Source of the DNA: Deltaproteobacteria bacterium | GTDB lineage: Bacteria > Desulfobacterota > Syntrophia > Syntrophales > Smithellaceae | Length of the DNA: 57,137 nt | NCBI GenBank assembly: GCA_025361065.1 | Contig: JANYAY010000080.1 | Location: 1-57,137, forward strand | Reading direction: 5' to 3' | Part shown: positions 26,723 through 36,229 of the stretch, one piece after another | How the letters are laid out: every line of letters starts with the position of its first letter | How positions within the stretch are numbered: the stretch's first letter is position 1 | Position numbers and translations under genes: made by a program | The notes under the pieces: generated by a model | Database searches by the model: none | What the model saw: the letters and a program-made list of their open reading frames with translations, nothing else | Told to the model about the DNA's origin: nothing

Positions 26723-27493
26723 TTACAACGTCCATCCATCGTCAACAACAATGTTCTGCCCGTTGATAAACGCCGACATGTCGGAGAGCAGAAACAGCAG
26801 TGCGCCTTGCAGGTCCGCGGGATCAAGCATCCCTTTTGATGCCGCAAAGCTGTCATAGCGCGAGAGGAATTGTTCCGGCTGCCCTTCCAAAATACCTCCG
26901 GGGCTGATGCAATTTACGCGAACCTTCGAGCCTTTTAAATATTGTGCTATATACTTCGTCAGATGTATTATTGCCGCTTTGATAGCGGCGTATTCGACCG
27001 GCATGGTCATGGCGGTATTTTCATAGATGGAAAAACGGGGAGCAATCACGCCGTAGATTGATGCCATGTTGATTATCGAACCATAGCCCTGTTTTTTAAA
27101 ATACAGAGCTAGCTGCTGGGACGCCAGAAAATAGCCGCCCAAATGCATGGACACATTCTGGCAGAAGTCATCGTAAGTTACATCTTCAAATTTTCTTCCA
27201 TAGTTCTTATTTCTGGGGTAGGCATTATTAACCAGTGCATCAATCCGTCCATACCTGTTGTGCAGAGTTTCAATCATCGCAGCAATTGATGCCGGCGATG
27301 TTATATCCAGTTCGACATACAGGCCTTCTTTATTAAGAGATTCTCTTTGCAGATCCTCCAGTAATTTACTGCCCGCTTTCACGTTTATGTCAGCGATTAC
27401 GGCAATGCCGCCTTGCTGGGCAACACAACGGACAAATGAGCTGCCCAGGAGACCAGCGGCGCCTGTGATAACAATTACTTTATCCAGCAACAT
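26723..27493 (-). CDS. ptmA: SDR oxidoreductase, PtmA-like
   Basis: This classical SDR of about 256 residues has VITGAAGLLGSSFV for NAD(P), NNAYPRN, the Ser region MASIYGVIAPRF and the active-site YAAIKAAI (YxxxK). The gene order ptmE-ptmF-ptmB-ptmA is that of the Campylobacter legionaminate locus, where PtmA works with PtmF ahead of GDP-GlcNAc formation. Start ATG 27493 follows a GGAG site; the longer start is a TTG inside the previous gene. The function is assigned from order and family. Confidence 0.78.
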   Translation of the reverse strand: MLLDKVIVITGAAGLLGSSFVRCVAQQGGIAVIADINVKAGSKLLEDLQRESLNKEGLYVELDITSPASIAAMIETLHNRYGRIDALVNNAYPRNKNYGRKFEDVTYDDFCQNVSMHLGGYFLASQQLALYFKKQGYGSIINMASIYGVIAPRFSIYENTAMTMPVEYAAIKAAIIHLTKYIAQYLKGSKVRVNCISPGGILEGQPEQFLSRYDSFAASKGMLDPADLQGALLFLLSDMSAFINGQNIVVDDGWTL

Positions 27494-28049
27494 TACGCAC
27501 TCCAATTTCTCTTATAACTTTGGCTGGGTTTCCCACCGCTAAAACCTTATCAGGCAAGCTCTTCGTAATAACGCTGCCCGCCCCAACTACCGAATTCTCC
27601 CCAACAGTGACTCCCGATAAAATAATGCAATTAGCGCCTATCCAACATCCTTTTTTAAGCACAATCGGTTTTGATTCTAGGCACCCTTGATCGATGATGC
27701 TTATCCCGGGATTATCAAACTTATGATCATGACAATAAAAATGGACGCCAGCCCCCAACATTACATCATCTTCTATTGTAATCCCCGCACCGTTCTCTCT
27801 CGGATCAGCAAAAAGCATACTGCCGGGACGTATTACAACCCGGCCGCCAAGACTGATTTTCGAACAGCAAATAGCATATGCGCCGGGACGAAACTCGGCT
27901 GTATCGGAAAAATAGTTAAATTTTCTTTTGCAAAGTTTTAACATGGAAGATCTAAAATGCAACATCCAATGGGTACCAGGAATATCAGGCCCTATTCGGT
28001 CGGTATTTTTCCAATATTTCATTCTGCTGAAGATTTCCAATATAAACAT
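27480..28049 (-). CDS. Hexapeptide-repeat acyltransferase
   Basis: This 189-residue left-handed beta-helix enzyme is of the WbbJ/maltose-acetyltransferase type: GITIEDDVMLGAGVHFYCHDHKFDN with the catalytic His, KKGCWIGANCIILSGVTVGENSVVGAGSVV, and a final VLAVGNPAKVIREIG. It is inserted between ptmB and ptmA, so it probably modifies the legionaminate-type sugar or another residue of the glycan. It overlaps the ptmA start by 14 bases. Confidence 0.85.
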   Translation of the reverse strand: MFILEIFSRMKYWKNTDRIGPDIPGTHWMLHFRSSMLKLCKRKFNYFSDTAEFRPGAYAICCSKISLGGRVVIRPGSMLFADPRENGAGITIEDDVMLGAGVHFYCHDHKFDNPGISIIDQGCLESKPIVLKKGCWIGANCIILSGVTVGENSVVGAGSVITKSLPDKVLAVGNPAKVIREIGVRNVAG

Positions 28050-28068
28050 AATTATCGCCCGACAAACT

Positions 28069-28770
28069 TTAAATATTGTTTCTTTTTGTCATAATATATT
28101 CAACGAAATCAAAGTCCGATTCACTATCTATATCAATTGACCGTTCCTCCGGCATGACGTAAAGCAAAGTATCATCATTGAAGACGGTAGGACTTTCCAA
28201 TAGAGCATCATGCCGCCAGGCGTAGATGGATGCATTCATATCATAACACTGGGGAGAATCCTGCCGGCGCGCAACAGCGACGGGAAGGGATTTGGACAGT
28301 TGGACGGTTCCCCGGGCATTAACTTCCACCAGGTTGAAATATGGTGAGCGCCTTGCGGGCGCTCCGGTAATCACATTGGCAACATGCTTATTTTCGAGCA
28401 TTGCGACAACCTTAACAATGTCCTCAGCATCACGCAACGGGGACGTTGCATCCAGATCCACGATAGTCTCATAGCGCTGATTGGCGAGCTGTTCCACAGT
28501 TTGCACGCAATGCCTGATAACAGGCAGTTTAGGAGAGATGTTTTGCGCCAGTTCTGCCGGACGGCGGATCAAATAATCCACACCGGCACTCTGAGCCACG
28601 GCAAGAATTTCCTCATTATCACTGCTGACGGCCAGAGCGGCAAATATTCCCGCTTGCTTTGCCTGCTCAATACTGTAGACGATCAAGGGCTTCCCCAGCA
28701 ACAGCCGAATATTTTTGCCTTTGACACCTTCCGAGCCTCCCCGGGCGCAAATTGTACATAATCTTTTCAT
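28069..28770 (-). CDS. legF: CMP-legionaminic acid synthetase (acylneuraminate cytidylyltransferase)
   Basis: This CMP-nonulosonate synthetase activates the nonulosonate with CTP. It begins CTICARGGSEGVKGKNIRLLLGKPLIVYSI, the cytidylyltransferase signature, with DLDATSPLRDAEDI for metal and nucleotide binding. Start 28770 overlaps the upstream stop as ATGA; the longer ORF start is less likely. It corresponds to ptmB/legF by order. A separate CMP-transferase for the second nonulosonate lies at 53352-54095. Confidence 0.88.
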   Translation of the reverse strand: MKRLCTICARGGSEGVKGKNIRLLLGKPLIVYSIEQAKQAGIFAALAVSSDNEEILAVAQSAGVDYLIRRPAELAQNISPKLPVIRHCVQTVEQLANQRYETIVDLDATSPLRDAEDIVKVVAMLENKHVANVITGAPARRSPYFNLVEVNARGTVQLSKSLPVAVARRQDSPQCYDMNASIYAWRHDALLESPTVFNDDTLLYVMPEERSIDIDSESDFDFVEYIMTKRNNI

Positions 28771-29678
28771 TTCTCTATCCATTTCTTCTGTTCTATGGAC
28801 AGCTCCGCGGCTTCGATGATCCGCAAGACTTCCAATCCTTCAGCGCAAGAACACAAAGTGGCACAACCGCCGTTCATTACCGACTTATGCATTTCCCGAT
28901 AAGTCATATCCGCCTCTACCGCGCAATGTTCCACGGCCCGATCGACGGTTAATAACCCGCGGGCGAGGTCAACTTCAATTGTGTGCCGGGCAGTATTGAT
29001 CAAAATGAAACGCCTGGTCAGCCGGTCCAAATAGTTCAATTGCAAGGCGACTGCAGGACAACGCGGCGTTACCAGGGAAATCACCGCTACGTCGTCACTG
29101 GTTATTTCCAGAGGACTGAGATGGCCGCCTAAAGCCGTAACTCGCACCCACCCGCCCAATAACCAGGTGAGGTAATCCAATTCGTGGCTTAAGTCACGCA
29201 ATACTCCGCCGCCTTCTTCCTTCTTTGCTGAATACAATTCCCGGTAATTCCGGTTCGGCCGCCACTGAGGCAGGTATTGGCCGACATAGGCCATTGTCGA
29301 AATTATTTTTTCTCCGGCCAGCAAAGATTTCAGCCGCTGGATAAGCGGGTGAAAACGCAGATTGTAAGCCACATAGATATGCCGAAAATTGTTAGGCGGA
29401 ATTTCCAGGGAACGGTGAAACAAAGGTTTTTCCACGAGCACGGTGCCTGCATACCCGAGCCGGGACAACTTGGCCAGAGTTGCCTGATGTTCGCCAGTCG
29501 CATTGGCGATCACGACATATTCAGGGTTATACGCCGCCAGCCCGTCTTCGATCCTTGCATAGCTGGGAGCATAATCAACTTCCCGCCTGCTTACGGCGGC
29601 CGTATTGCATCCCAGTTCATTGAGCAATCGGACATGTCGCCGTCCGATGGAACCATATCCGGTAACTAAAGCATTCAT
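28767..29678 (-). CDS. ptmF: Gfo/Idh/MocA-family oxidoreductase (PtmF position)
   Basis: This 303-residue protein has the N-terminal dinucleotide motif VTGYGSIGRRHVRLL, the VLVEKPL motif (EKP) near residue 88 and GGGVLRDLSHELDYLTWL, the Asp/His active-site region of the Gfo/Idh/MocA family. It sits between ptmE and ptmB, the place of ptmF in Campylobacter, whose product is thought to act with PtmA on an early hexose phosphate. Assignment is by position and family, so the reaction is uncertain. Confidence 0.78.
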   Translation of the reverse strand: MNALVTGYGSIGRRHVRLLNELGCNTAAVSRREVDYAPSYARIEDGLAAYNPEYVVIANATGEHQATLAKLSRLGYAGTVLVEKPLFHRSLEIPPNNFRHIYVAYNLRFHPLIQRLKSLLAGEKIISTMAYVGQYLPQWRPNRNYRELYSAKKEEGGGVLRDLSHELDYLTWLLGGWVRVTALGGHLSPLEITSDDVAVISLVTPRCPAVALQLNYLDRLTRRFILINTARHTIEVDLARGLLTVDRAVEHCAVEADMTYREMHKSVMNGGCATLCSCAEGLEVLRIIEAAELSIEQKKWIEK

Positions 29679-29800
29679 GTTTTTGCCATCACCCGACCAT
29701 CACCCAGTATGTTGCAAGGAGGAGTCGCATATCAGGCAGATAATGTGCTTGCCCGGCACAACGGCAATGCGATTTTTACATGATAATGCATTGCTCTCCA

Positions 29801-30880
29801 TCAGCTTTCAATTCCCATGTTTTTCAGGGTGTTTTTGTATTCATCCCACTGACCGATATCAGACCATCGGCCCCAGCAGGGGAACACACCAATCTTGTTT
29901 TCCACAGACAATTTTAATTTTATTATTAATTCATCAATATCCAGGCTTTCATTATCGCCCAGCGAATCGAGAATTTCCGGCTCCATTACATAGGTGCCGG
30001 TATTCACGAACAAATCATATTGGGGCTTCTCAATCATATCGATGAGAGCGCCATTATCAATCTGGAGAACTCCGTATGGCACAGCCACTTCTTTATGAGC
30101 GCCAATAATGGTTAACTGGTTTTTGTTTTCCTGGTGCCAGTTCAGAAAATCTCCATAATCACCTTCTAGTAACGTATCACAATTGGTCAGAATAAAAGTG
30201 CTTTTAATTTCTCCTTTTAATAGATAAAGACCGCCCACCGTCCCGCAATATTCGCTTTCTTCCAGCAGTTCTATTTCATAAGGCAACTTATTCTCCCTGA
30301 AATAGAGTTTAATCATTTCTTTTTTGTGGTTTATCACCAATTTAAACCGATGAAATCCCTGCTCATAAAAGCGATCCATGATGAATTCCACGATTGGCTT
30401 TTCACCCAGCGGAATTAACGGCTTGGGAAGTATCTTGGTAAAAGGGGCTAATCTTGTCCCTTTGCCACCGGCCATTATAACGACATAATTCGGCTTCAAT
30501 ACAGGTGCTTGCAAATTCACTTCCTGGCCAAGAATATCTGTCCATAACATTATATCAACAAGAACATTGTGATCATCCAGAACAGGTATCTGCTCGATCT
30601 TTCTTTCCAGCATGATCCGTTTAGCATATTCCTTTATTTCGGGCGTCCCTTGTTTGATGGCAGTAAATTGCCTTTGTATTACATTGGCAATACTGTCATG
30701 GAATCCAGCATTATTGATTATTGCTCTACGAATGTCGCCGTCAGTCACACTCCCTATCAGACGATCATTATTATCAGCGACAAAAAGGATTTTTTCGGCA
30801 GTTTCATTGAGCTTTTGCATTGCCTCTTTAATGGTGATGTCGGCAGAAGTTATTAGTTTTTTTAATTTTGCTATATCCAT
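29801..30880 (-). CDS. ptmE: CBS-domain glucosamine-1-phosphate guanylyltransferase (PtmE-like)
   Basis: Residues 1-115 form a CBS pair (IADNN-type repeats and RKIEQIPVLDDHNVLVDIML). From residue 125 there is a nucleotidyltransferase with MAGGKGTRLAPFTKILPKPLIPLGEKP and the NCDTLLEGDYGDFL metal site. PtmE makes GDP-glucosamine, the entry to GDP-linked legionaminate synthesis. The CBS pair probably senses a nucleotide. It is the first gene of the ptmE-ptmF-ptmB-ptmA set. Confidence 0.85.
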   Translation of the reverse strand: MDIAKLKKLITSADITIKEAMQKLNETAEKILFVADNNDRLIGSVTDGDIRRAIINNAGFHDSIANVIQRQFTAIKQGTPEIKEYAKRIMLERKIEQIPVLDDHNVLVDIMLWTDILGQEVNLQAPVLKPNYVVIMAGGKGTRLAPFTKILPKPLIPLGEKPIVEFIMDRFYEQGFHRFKLVINHKKEMIKLYFRENKLPYEIELLEESEYCGTVGGLYLLKGEIKSTFILTNCDTLLEGDYGDFLNWHQENKNQLTIIGAHKEVAVPYGVLQIDNGALIDMIEKPQYDLFVNTGTYVMEPEILDSLGDNESLDIDELIIKLKLSVENKIGVFPCWGRWSDIGQWDEYKNTLKNMGIES

Positions 30881-31057
30881 AGACGTTTACCCAATTCCAA
30901 AAAATATTTAGAACGATGCAAATTTTAGCGGATCGCAAGGAACAGACTTTTAATAATGCACAAATTTACTTCTTATTTAATAGGTGGCGCATCAAATCAA
31001 GCGGCATAGCCATGTTCGTTCACCAGCGGCAACATTATAGGTCTTTGGCCTTTATCC

Positions 31058-32041
31058 TTAATCCAATAGTTTTTTTGTCCATAAATTCGGCTCGGCATTT
31101 GCCAATTTTGGCAAATCATTAGCATCGAGCCTTGCTAAGGCATATGCATTCTCATTACATAAATGGGCAATATCAACTTTCGATGTAAAAGCTAATGAGC
31201 AGCCTTTCTTTTTCAGTATCTCTATTAAAGAATCATTATAGTCGCCGTACGGGTAGCTCATAACCCAATTTCCCGTTGGTGAATGTACTGACCTGAGAAA
31301 TTGAATGGATTCATTAATTTCCACTTCCTGCTTTTCAGGTGACAGCCTGCTCAGCCATTGATGATCAAAACCATGGCTCCCGATGTACATGCCATTGCGG
31401 GCCATACATCTTATCTGATCAAGATCCATGTACAATTCTTTGGCGAAGGCTTTCTCGTCCTCGGTGACATATTGGCGAAAAAGCTCATTCGTAATCAATT
31501 TACGGACATTCTCGTCAAGTTCCACCTGCAACAGCCTCTTGACAAAAATTATTTCCGCCGGATCGAACCGGTTTGCAATAGCCAGTTTGGCATAATAATG
31601 ACTATTGCTTTGCAGCTGATACTGAGATCTGTATTTGTCTAAACAATCATAGATGCCACTTACCAGCTGGTCCATATTTCCGTCCGCAGCGGCCAGAATA
31701 AAATGAATTTTATTGACGTCAAGAACTTCATGAGTAATTATTGCTTTTGCCGGCGGGAAAAAACAACCTTGAATGCTGTTTTCCTCAAGCAGGGGAAATA
31801 CAGTCACAAAATGATCAATATACCCGTCGTCAAATGTCAAAAGACAGGCATTGGCAGGTAAACTTGTCCCGTTCTCCAAGTTATCCAGACAATCTTCAAC
31901 AGTGACAAATGTATAATGCTTTTTTAAATAGAAGAGCTGCTCCTTGAACTGACTTGTCAACAGACCCTTTATTGCCGGATATCTGGTATAAGGAAGTTCT
32001 CGGACATAGTGATACATGACAGCAGTAAGTTTACGAAACAT
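31058..32041 (-). CDS. Polysaccharide deacetylase (NodB domain, CE4)
   Basis: This 327-residue protein has a NodB homology region with LLTFDDGYIDHF (TFDDG, metal Asp), IGSHGFDHQWLS (H-x3-H metal ligands) and MSYPYGDYNDS. CE4 enzymes remove N-acetyl groups from amino sugars. No signal peptide is visible, so it may act on a cytoplasmic sugar nucleotide or lipid-linked unit and free an amine for re-acylation by the adjoining ACP/ligase module. That link is an inference. Confidence 0.85.
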   Translation of the reverse strand: MFRKLTAVMYHYVRELPYTRYPAIKGLLTSQFKEQLFYLKKHYTFVTVEDCLDNLENGTSLPANACLLTFDDGYIDHFVTVFPLLEENSIQGCFFPPAKAIITHEVLDVNKIHFILAAADGNMDQLVSGIYDCLDKYRSQYQLQSNSHYYAKLAIANRFDPAEIIFVKRLLQVELDENVRKLITNELFRQYVTEDEKAFAKELYMDLDQIRCMARNGMYIGSHGFDHQWLSRLSPEKQEVEINESIQFLRSVHSPTGNWVMSYPYGDYNDSLIEILKKKGCSLAFTSKVDIAHLCNENAYALARLDANDLPKLANAEPNLWTKKLLD

Positions 32042-32083
32042 TCATGCTCTCTTTGGATTTAATTTTCAATGATCTTTGCCCTC

Positions 32084-32776
32084 TCATTTTCTGGTACACA
32101 CAACAAGATGCCAATGGCCTGCAACACCAAAGTAATCATCCTCGATTGATCCGAAGGAAAAATCTGTAAAATATGGAAGAAATGTCTTTTCAATGTCTTC
32201 GGTATTTTTGAAGCGGCGGAAAACCTCCCCGACTCTAATTCCCAACCGGTCCACTTGTATCATGGCAAACTCGTCATCTATAATCTTGGCCTTATTGAAA
32301 ATTCCATGCGTAATTTTGGGCACTGACAGCACCAGATGTCCCCCTGCTTTCAAAACCCTGGCATATTCGTTAACATGCTTGTTGAAATCCCTTTGGCCGC
32401 CCATGTAGTACACGGCATTCCAGGATAAAAGATAATCGAATAATCCGTCTTCGTAAGGCAGACATTCGTTGCTCCCGAGGCGGATATCCGCATTAACACC
32501 CCGTGCCGCAAGGATTCCTTTGACCAGATCAACTATTTTCTGATCAATTTCAACACCGTAAAGATCCATCCCCAGCGTTTCCAAGAACAGCAGATTACCG
32601 ACATCACCGCATCCCACATCAATGATCTTTTTCCCGGTATGACCATTTTTGCGGAGATCAAGACGAGGATAGGCCCCTTTGAATATTCTTATGACATTTT
32701 CACTGGGCCACGCCATGCTTGTTTTTTCATAGCGATCTGCCCAACCTTGTCTCGCATTTTTCATTGTGTATCCCAT
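32084..32776 (-). CDS. Class I SAM-dependent methyltransferase
   Basis: This 230-residue Rossmann methyltransferase has motif I IIDVGCGDVGNLLFLE, followed by LYGVEID and the DYLLSWNAVYYMGG region. Start 32776 has a GGAG site five bases upstream. It lies downstream of the VOC-ligase-aldolase genes and may O- or N-methylate the acyl group or the sugar. The substrate is unknown. Confidence 0.82.
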   Translation of the reverse strand: MGYTMKNARQGWADRYEKTSMAWPSENVIRIFKGAYPRLDLRKNGHTGKKIIDVGCGDVGNLLFLETLGMDLYGVEIDQKIVDLVKGILAARGVNADIRLGSNECLPYEDGLFDYLLSWNAVYYMGGQRDFNKHVNEYARVLKAGGHLVLSVPKITHGIFNKAKIIDDEFAMIQVDRLGIRVGEVFRRFKNTEDIEKTFLPYFTDFSFGSIEDDYFGVAGHWHLVVCTRK

Positions 32777-32786
32777 GCTTGCTCCT

Positions 32787-33572
32787 TTAGTTTATACAAA
32801 CCACACTGGCATCTTCCTTGGCAGGACTTATTATTTCGATATTTTCCCCAGATGGGCCGCGGATAAACAAGATGCTAAGCAATCTGCCATTTACCCGGAG
32901 GTGGTAAATCGGTGTGGTCAAGTATCCCCTAGTTGCGAGTACATCTTTGTCCTTTATTGCAGAGCTTGAAACAAAGGCGACACTGTTGACCCCTGCAGCA
33001 TCCATATATTGCGCAGAGGAGCGTTCAGCATCAAGAACCAGATAGATGGACCAGGTATTTTTCGTCAAAAACTCTTTAAAGGCCAGATGAGCGCTATACT
33101 GGTCTGCTTCTAGAACCTTGCAGCCAAACCATTGCCAGAATTCAATGCTTTTTTGCAAATCGCGGACATTGACACATATTCCTTGACATGAGTACGGGCC
33201 ATCCTGATTTAGAAGGAGCGCATTACAGGGTATCAGCGAGAGGCTGACCTCTTGATAGGTTTTGCCGCAAATTGTTGTTTCTTTTATAATTTTGCAGTCT
33301 TTGGGGTTTGCCCCTGTTATCAGCAGACTCATCGGCGATACAGTTTTACTAATTACACCATGGTCAAGCAACTCTATTCCGATGCTTGTATTACTCGTAA
33401 GAAGAGCGAGGTCATGCGGTGTGGTGTAATGCAGAAGAACTGATTGTTTTGCCGGAGGATTAGGCACATTCTTTTCATGAAAGGCCAGAGAATATCCCAG
33501 CTTCTCTAACACATTGATATGGTTTGCAATGGTAACTGATGATATTCCTATATGGTCTATTTTTGTGATCAT
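32787..33572 (-). CDS. VOC-superfamily protein (glyoxalase/methylmalonyl-CoA epimerase-like)
   Basis: This 261-residue protein has two VOC-type modules: KIDHIGISSVTIANHI at the N-terminus, and GICVNVRDLQKSIEFWQWFGCKVLEAD near residue 135 with a final GPSGENIEIISP metal-side strand. VOC enzymes isomerise, epimerise or cleave small acyl or keto compounds using a metal. It overlaps the acyl ligase by four bases, so it likely acts on the same acyl intermediate. The precise reaction is unknown. Confidence 0.75.
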   Translation of the reverse strand: MITKIDHIGISSVTIANHINVLEKLGYSLAFHEKNVPNPPAKQSVLLHYTTPHDLALLTSNTSIGIELLDHGVISKTVSPMSLLITGANPKDCKIIKETTICGKTYQEVSLSLIPCNALLLNQDGPYSCQGICVNVRDLQKSIEFWQWFGCKVLEADQYSAHLAFKEFLTKNTWSIYLVLDAERSSAQYMDAAGVNSVAFVSSSAIKDKDVLATRGYLTTPIYHLRVNGRLLSILFIRGPSGENIEIISPAKEDASVVCIN

Positions 33573-35131
33573 CTTTTATCTTGCACTTCCACCATCTCCT
33601 TGAGTTTGTTTTTCTGGGTTTTTCCTGTTACGCCCCGGGGAAATGAGTCAAGAAATAATACTTTTTGTGGTATTTTGAAGACTGCAAGATTTTCCCGGCA
33701 ATGGGTTTTAATGTCGCTTTCCCTTACCTCCCCGTTAACCATAACACACGCAACTATCTTCTCCCCGTAAACCTCGTCAGCAATCCCTACGACTGCACTG
33801 TCAGTCACCCCCGGGTATTGAAGGATGGTATCTTCTATTTCTTTGGGGCTGATATTTATACCGCCTTTGTTGATTATATCTTTCTTGCGATCCGTGATAT
33901 GCAGGTATTCATTCTCATCAATATACCCAATATCACCAGTATAAAAAACGCCATTCTGGAAGGGATCTTTCACTTCTTTCTCATTTTTATAGTAGGACTG
34001 CAGTGTGTATGGAGAGATTACGACAACTTCGCCGGTCATTCCTCTTGCCAGCCGGTTTCCGCAGTCATCAACTATGTGTACTTGCACGCCCGCCAGACAT
34101 CTTCCCACGCCCATGATCTCCGGAAGTGTCGGCGCATTGGTGGTTACCCATAATAATTCCGAGAGACCATAGTTCTCATAGAGAGGGATAGCATAACGGC
34201 TGGTAAATTTTTTTTTCAATGCGTCCGGCAACGGTGCGGTTCCCACAAATGCGTGTTTTATTCCGCCCTGCTTACAATACGATACTCCATTTTCCTTTCT
34301 GTCCGCTTGCAGGAGCAGAGAAAGGATACTCGGAACAAGCCAGATAGCGTTTATCTTGTGTTTTATCACTGTATCCCAGAAAGAAATAACGACCTTTGTG
34401 TCGAACATTCTTTCGAGAGCGATGGCGGCGCCGGCAATGAACGGCAGAAGAGTTTGGTTATAGAACCCGCCAAGATAGGAGAGGGGGAGGATGGTGTAGA
34501 ATTTATAATCTGCTGTTACTTGATGCATCTCCAACATAGCCAGAATATTCCCGATAGTTGTTTTGTATGCCAGCATGACACCCTTTGGTCTCCCCATGGT
34601 TCCCGAGGTATAGACAATAAGTTGCGTGTCATCGTCCTGAATAACCGGAAATAATTCGCCGGAAGCCGCCTTCATCATCTCCATGGAACCTAGGAGTGAA
34701 GTGCCTTTGCTGCCTGAAGATTCTTCCCCCATCACTTCCAGGGGGAATTTTAATATGCCGTCAAGGGCATCAATGGTTTGAATGATTTCCTCATTTATTG
34801 TAGTGCCGTAATAAACGGCTTTGGCATCAGAGTTTTCCAGGATGTAGGCAATCTCCTTCGGATGAAGGTTTATGTTCACAGGAATCGCGATAGCCCCGGC
34901 CTGCATAAAGGCAAAGTAAAGAAAAATGAATTCGGGACAATTCGGCAGAACAATGCCTATTTTATCTCCTTTTACTATGCCCTTTTTTGCCAGCACGGTC
35001 GCAATTTTTGCAGATATGTCGGCAATCTCTTGAAATGTAAATTCCCTGCCCGTCCTAATATGCGTCAGGAATACTTTTCGAGGATTTTCCCGGATAGGCG
35101 ATCTTAATATTTCTATATATTTATCAGACAT
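33569..35131 (-). CDS. Acyl-CoA/ACP ligase (class I adenylate-forming enzyme)
   Basis: This full-length 520-residue ANL-family ligase has the ATP loop YTSGTMGRPKG, YENYGLSE, the adenylate-binding YTGDIGYIDEN, the hinge ITDRKKDIINKGG and the catalytic Lys in GVTGKTQKNKL. It activates a carboxylic acid and loads it on CoA or the nearby ACP. Clustering with ACP, aldolase and GNAT genes in an O-antigen locus suggests it supplies an acyl group for sugar decoration. The acid is unknown. Confidence 0.88.
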   Translation of the reverse strand: MSDKYIEILRSPIRENPRKVFLTHIRTGREFTFQEIADISAKIATVLAKKGIVKGDKIGIVLPNCPEFIFLYFAFMQAGAIAIPVNINLHPKEIAYILENSDAKAVYYGTTINEEIIQTIDALDGILKFPLEVMGEESSGSKGTSLLGSMEMMKAASGELFPVIQDDDTQLIVYTSGTMGRPKGVMLAYKTTIGNILAMLEMHQVTADYKFYTILPLSYLGGFYNQTLLPFIAGAAIALERMFDTKVVISFWDTVIKHKINAIWLVPSILSLLLQADRKENGVSYCKQGGIKHAFVGTAPLPDALKKKFTSRYAIPLYENYGLSELLWVTTNAPTLPEIMGVGRCLAGVQVHIVDDCGNRLARGMTGEVVVISPYTLQSYYKNEKEVKDPFQNGVFYTGDIGYIDENEYLHITDRKKDIINKGGINISPKEIEDTILQYPGVTDSAVVGIADEVYGEKIVACVMVNGEVRESDIKTHCRENLAVFKIPQKVLFLDSFPRGVTGKTQKNKLKEMVEVQDKR

Positions 35132-35143
35132 TTGCCGCTCTCC

Positions 35144-36196
35144 TCAGTGATTGTCCTGTTCGCCGCCGACATACGAACTTAATTCATAAGATCCGATATA
35201 TAAATTTTTGTTCTTCTCGAGATAGCGTGCGACTTTCTCCAGCTTGTCGAGTGTTACGTCTACTTTATCAATTTTTGACATTTCGATCATTAAGACCAAG
35301 GGATTAATTTGGTATTTTGATGAAACTTTTTGCACATGAGGTATGTAACTGGAGTGGAAGTCTGCAAAGCCTGCGATATAGTCCACCGCCCTGTAGCCGC
35401 TTTTTTTAATCAACGGTCTTATGTATACTTGTGCTAATTGGATAAGTTTCATGTAATCAATGTTGCATTTCATCCCTGATTTGAGAAGGGCGAGCACTAA
35501 GGATTCAGTTATTGCATTACCCGCACTGCGGCCTAATCCCTGCAGAGAGGCATCAAGATATTCTATGCCTATTTCTGCGGCCAGGAGGCTATTTGCATTC
35601 GCCAGACCTAAATTATTATGACCATGGAATCCAATTGGAATGTCTGTAAATTCCCTGATGGTGAGGAAGAGTTTCTCAATATCCTTGAAAAGCATGCCAC
35701 CTGCGGAATCAACTATGTACACTAAATCCACTCCGAAGGATTGACTCATTTTCACGAGCTTGGCAAATTCGGTGGGACTCGTGGCATATGATTTCATATA
35801 ATTTGCGGCGACCATCATGCCATGTTCTTTAGCTCTCCTGATAAATGGAAGCGAGGATTCGACTTTGTTAACATCAGTTCCAACTCGGATGAATCCCATA
35901 TTATGTTTTGCCGCAAGATCAATATCATCGATAGTTGCTATTCCGGGGATACAAAACATGCCCCATTTTGCTTTTCTTAATGCCTCTTTTGCTGCAATCA
36001 TGTATTCTTCATCGGATTGAATCGCTTTTTGCAAGGTCCGCTCGGTGGCCCCCAATCCAACGCCATGGCCGACTTCAATCAACTCGACACCAGCTTCTTC
36101 GAGTTCGCCGCATATTATCCTTGTGTCATTGGCAGTAAAGGAAAAGTTTATTTCATAACTTCCATCGCGCAATGTACAATCAAGTATGGTAGCCAT
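35144..36196 (-). CDS. DmpG/HMGL-like aldolase (DRE-TIM metallolyase)
   Basis: This 350-residue TIM-barrel enzyme has the metal and pyruvate-binding signature ILDCTLRDGSYEIN and GFHGHNNLGLANANSLLA (metal His pair). It resembles 4-hydroxy-2-oxovalerate aldolase, but the usual acetaldehyde dehydrogenase partner is absent. It probably forms or cleaves a C-C bond to make a short hydroxy- or keto-acid for the adjoining ligase and ACP. The product is not predictable from sequence. Confidence 0.85.
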   Translation of the reverse strand: MATILDCTLRDGSYEINFSFTANDTRIICGELEEAGVELIEVGHGVGLGATERTLQKAIQSDEEYMIAAKEALRKAKWGMFCIPGIATIDDIDLAAKHNMGFIRVGTDVNKVESSLPFIRRAKEHGMMVAANYMKSYATSPTEFAKLVKMSQSFGVDLVYIVDSAGGMLFKDIEKLFLTIREFTDIPIGFHGHNNLGLANANSLLAAEIGIEYLDASLQGLGRSAGNAITESLVLALLKSGMKCNIDYMKLIQLAQVYIRPLIKKSGYRAVDYIAGFADFHSSYIPHVQKVSSKYQINPLVLMIEMSKIDKVDVTLDKLEKVARYLEKNKNLYIGSYELSSYVGGEQDNH

Positions 36197-36229
36197 AATT
36201 GAAAAGATCCTTAAATATTTTCTATTCGG

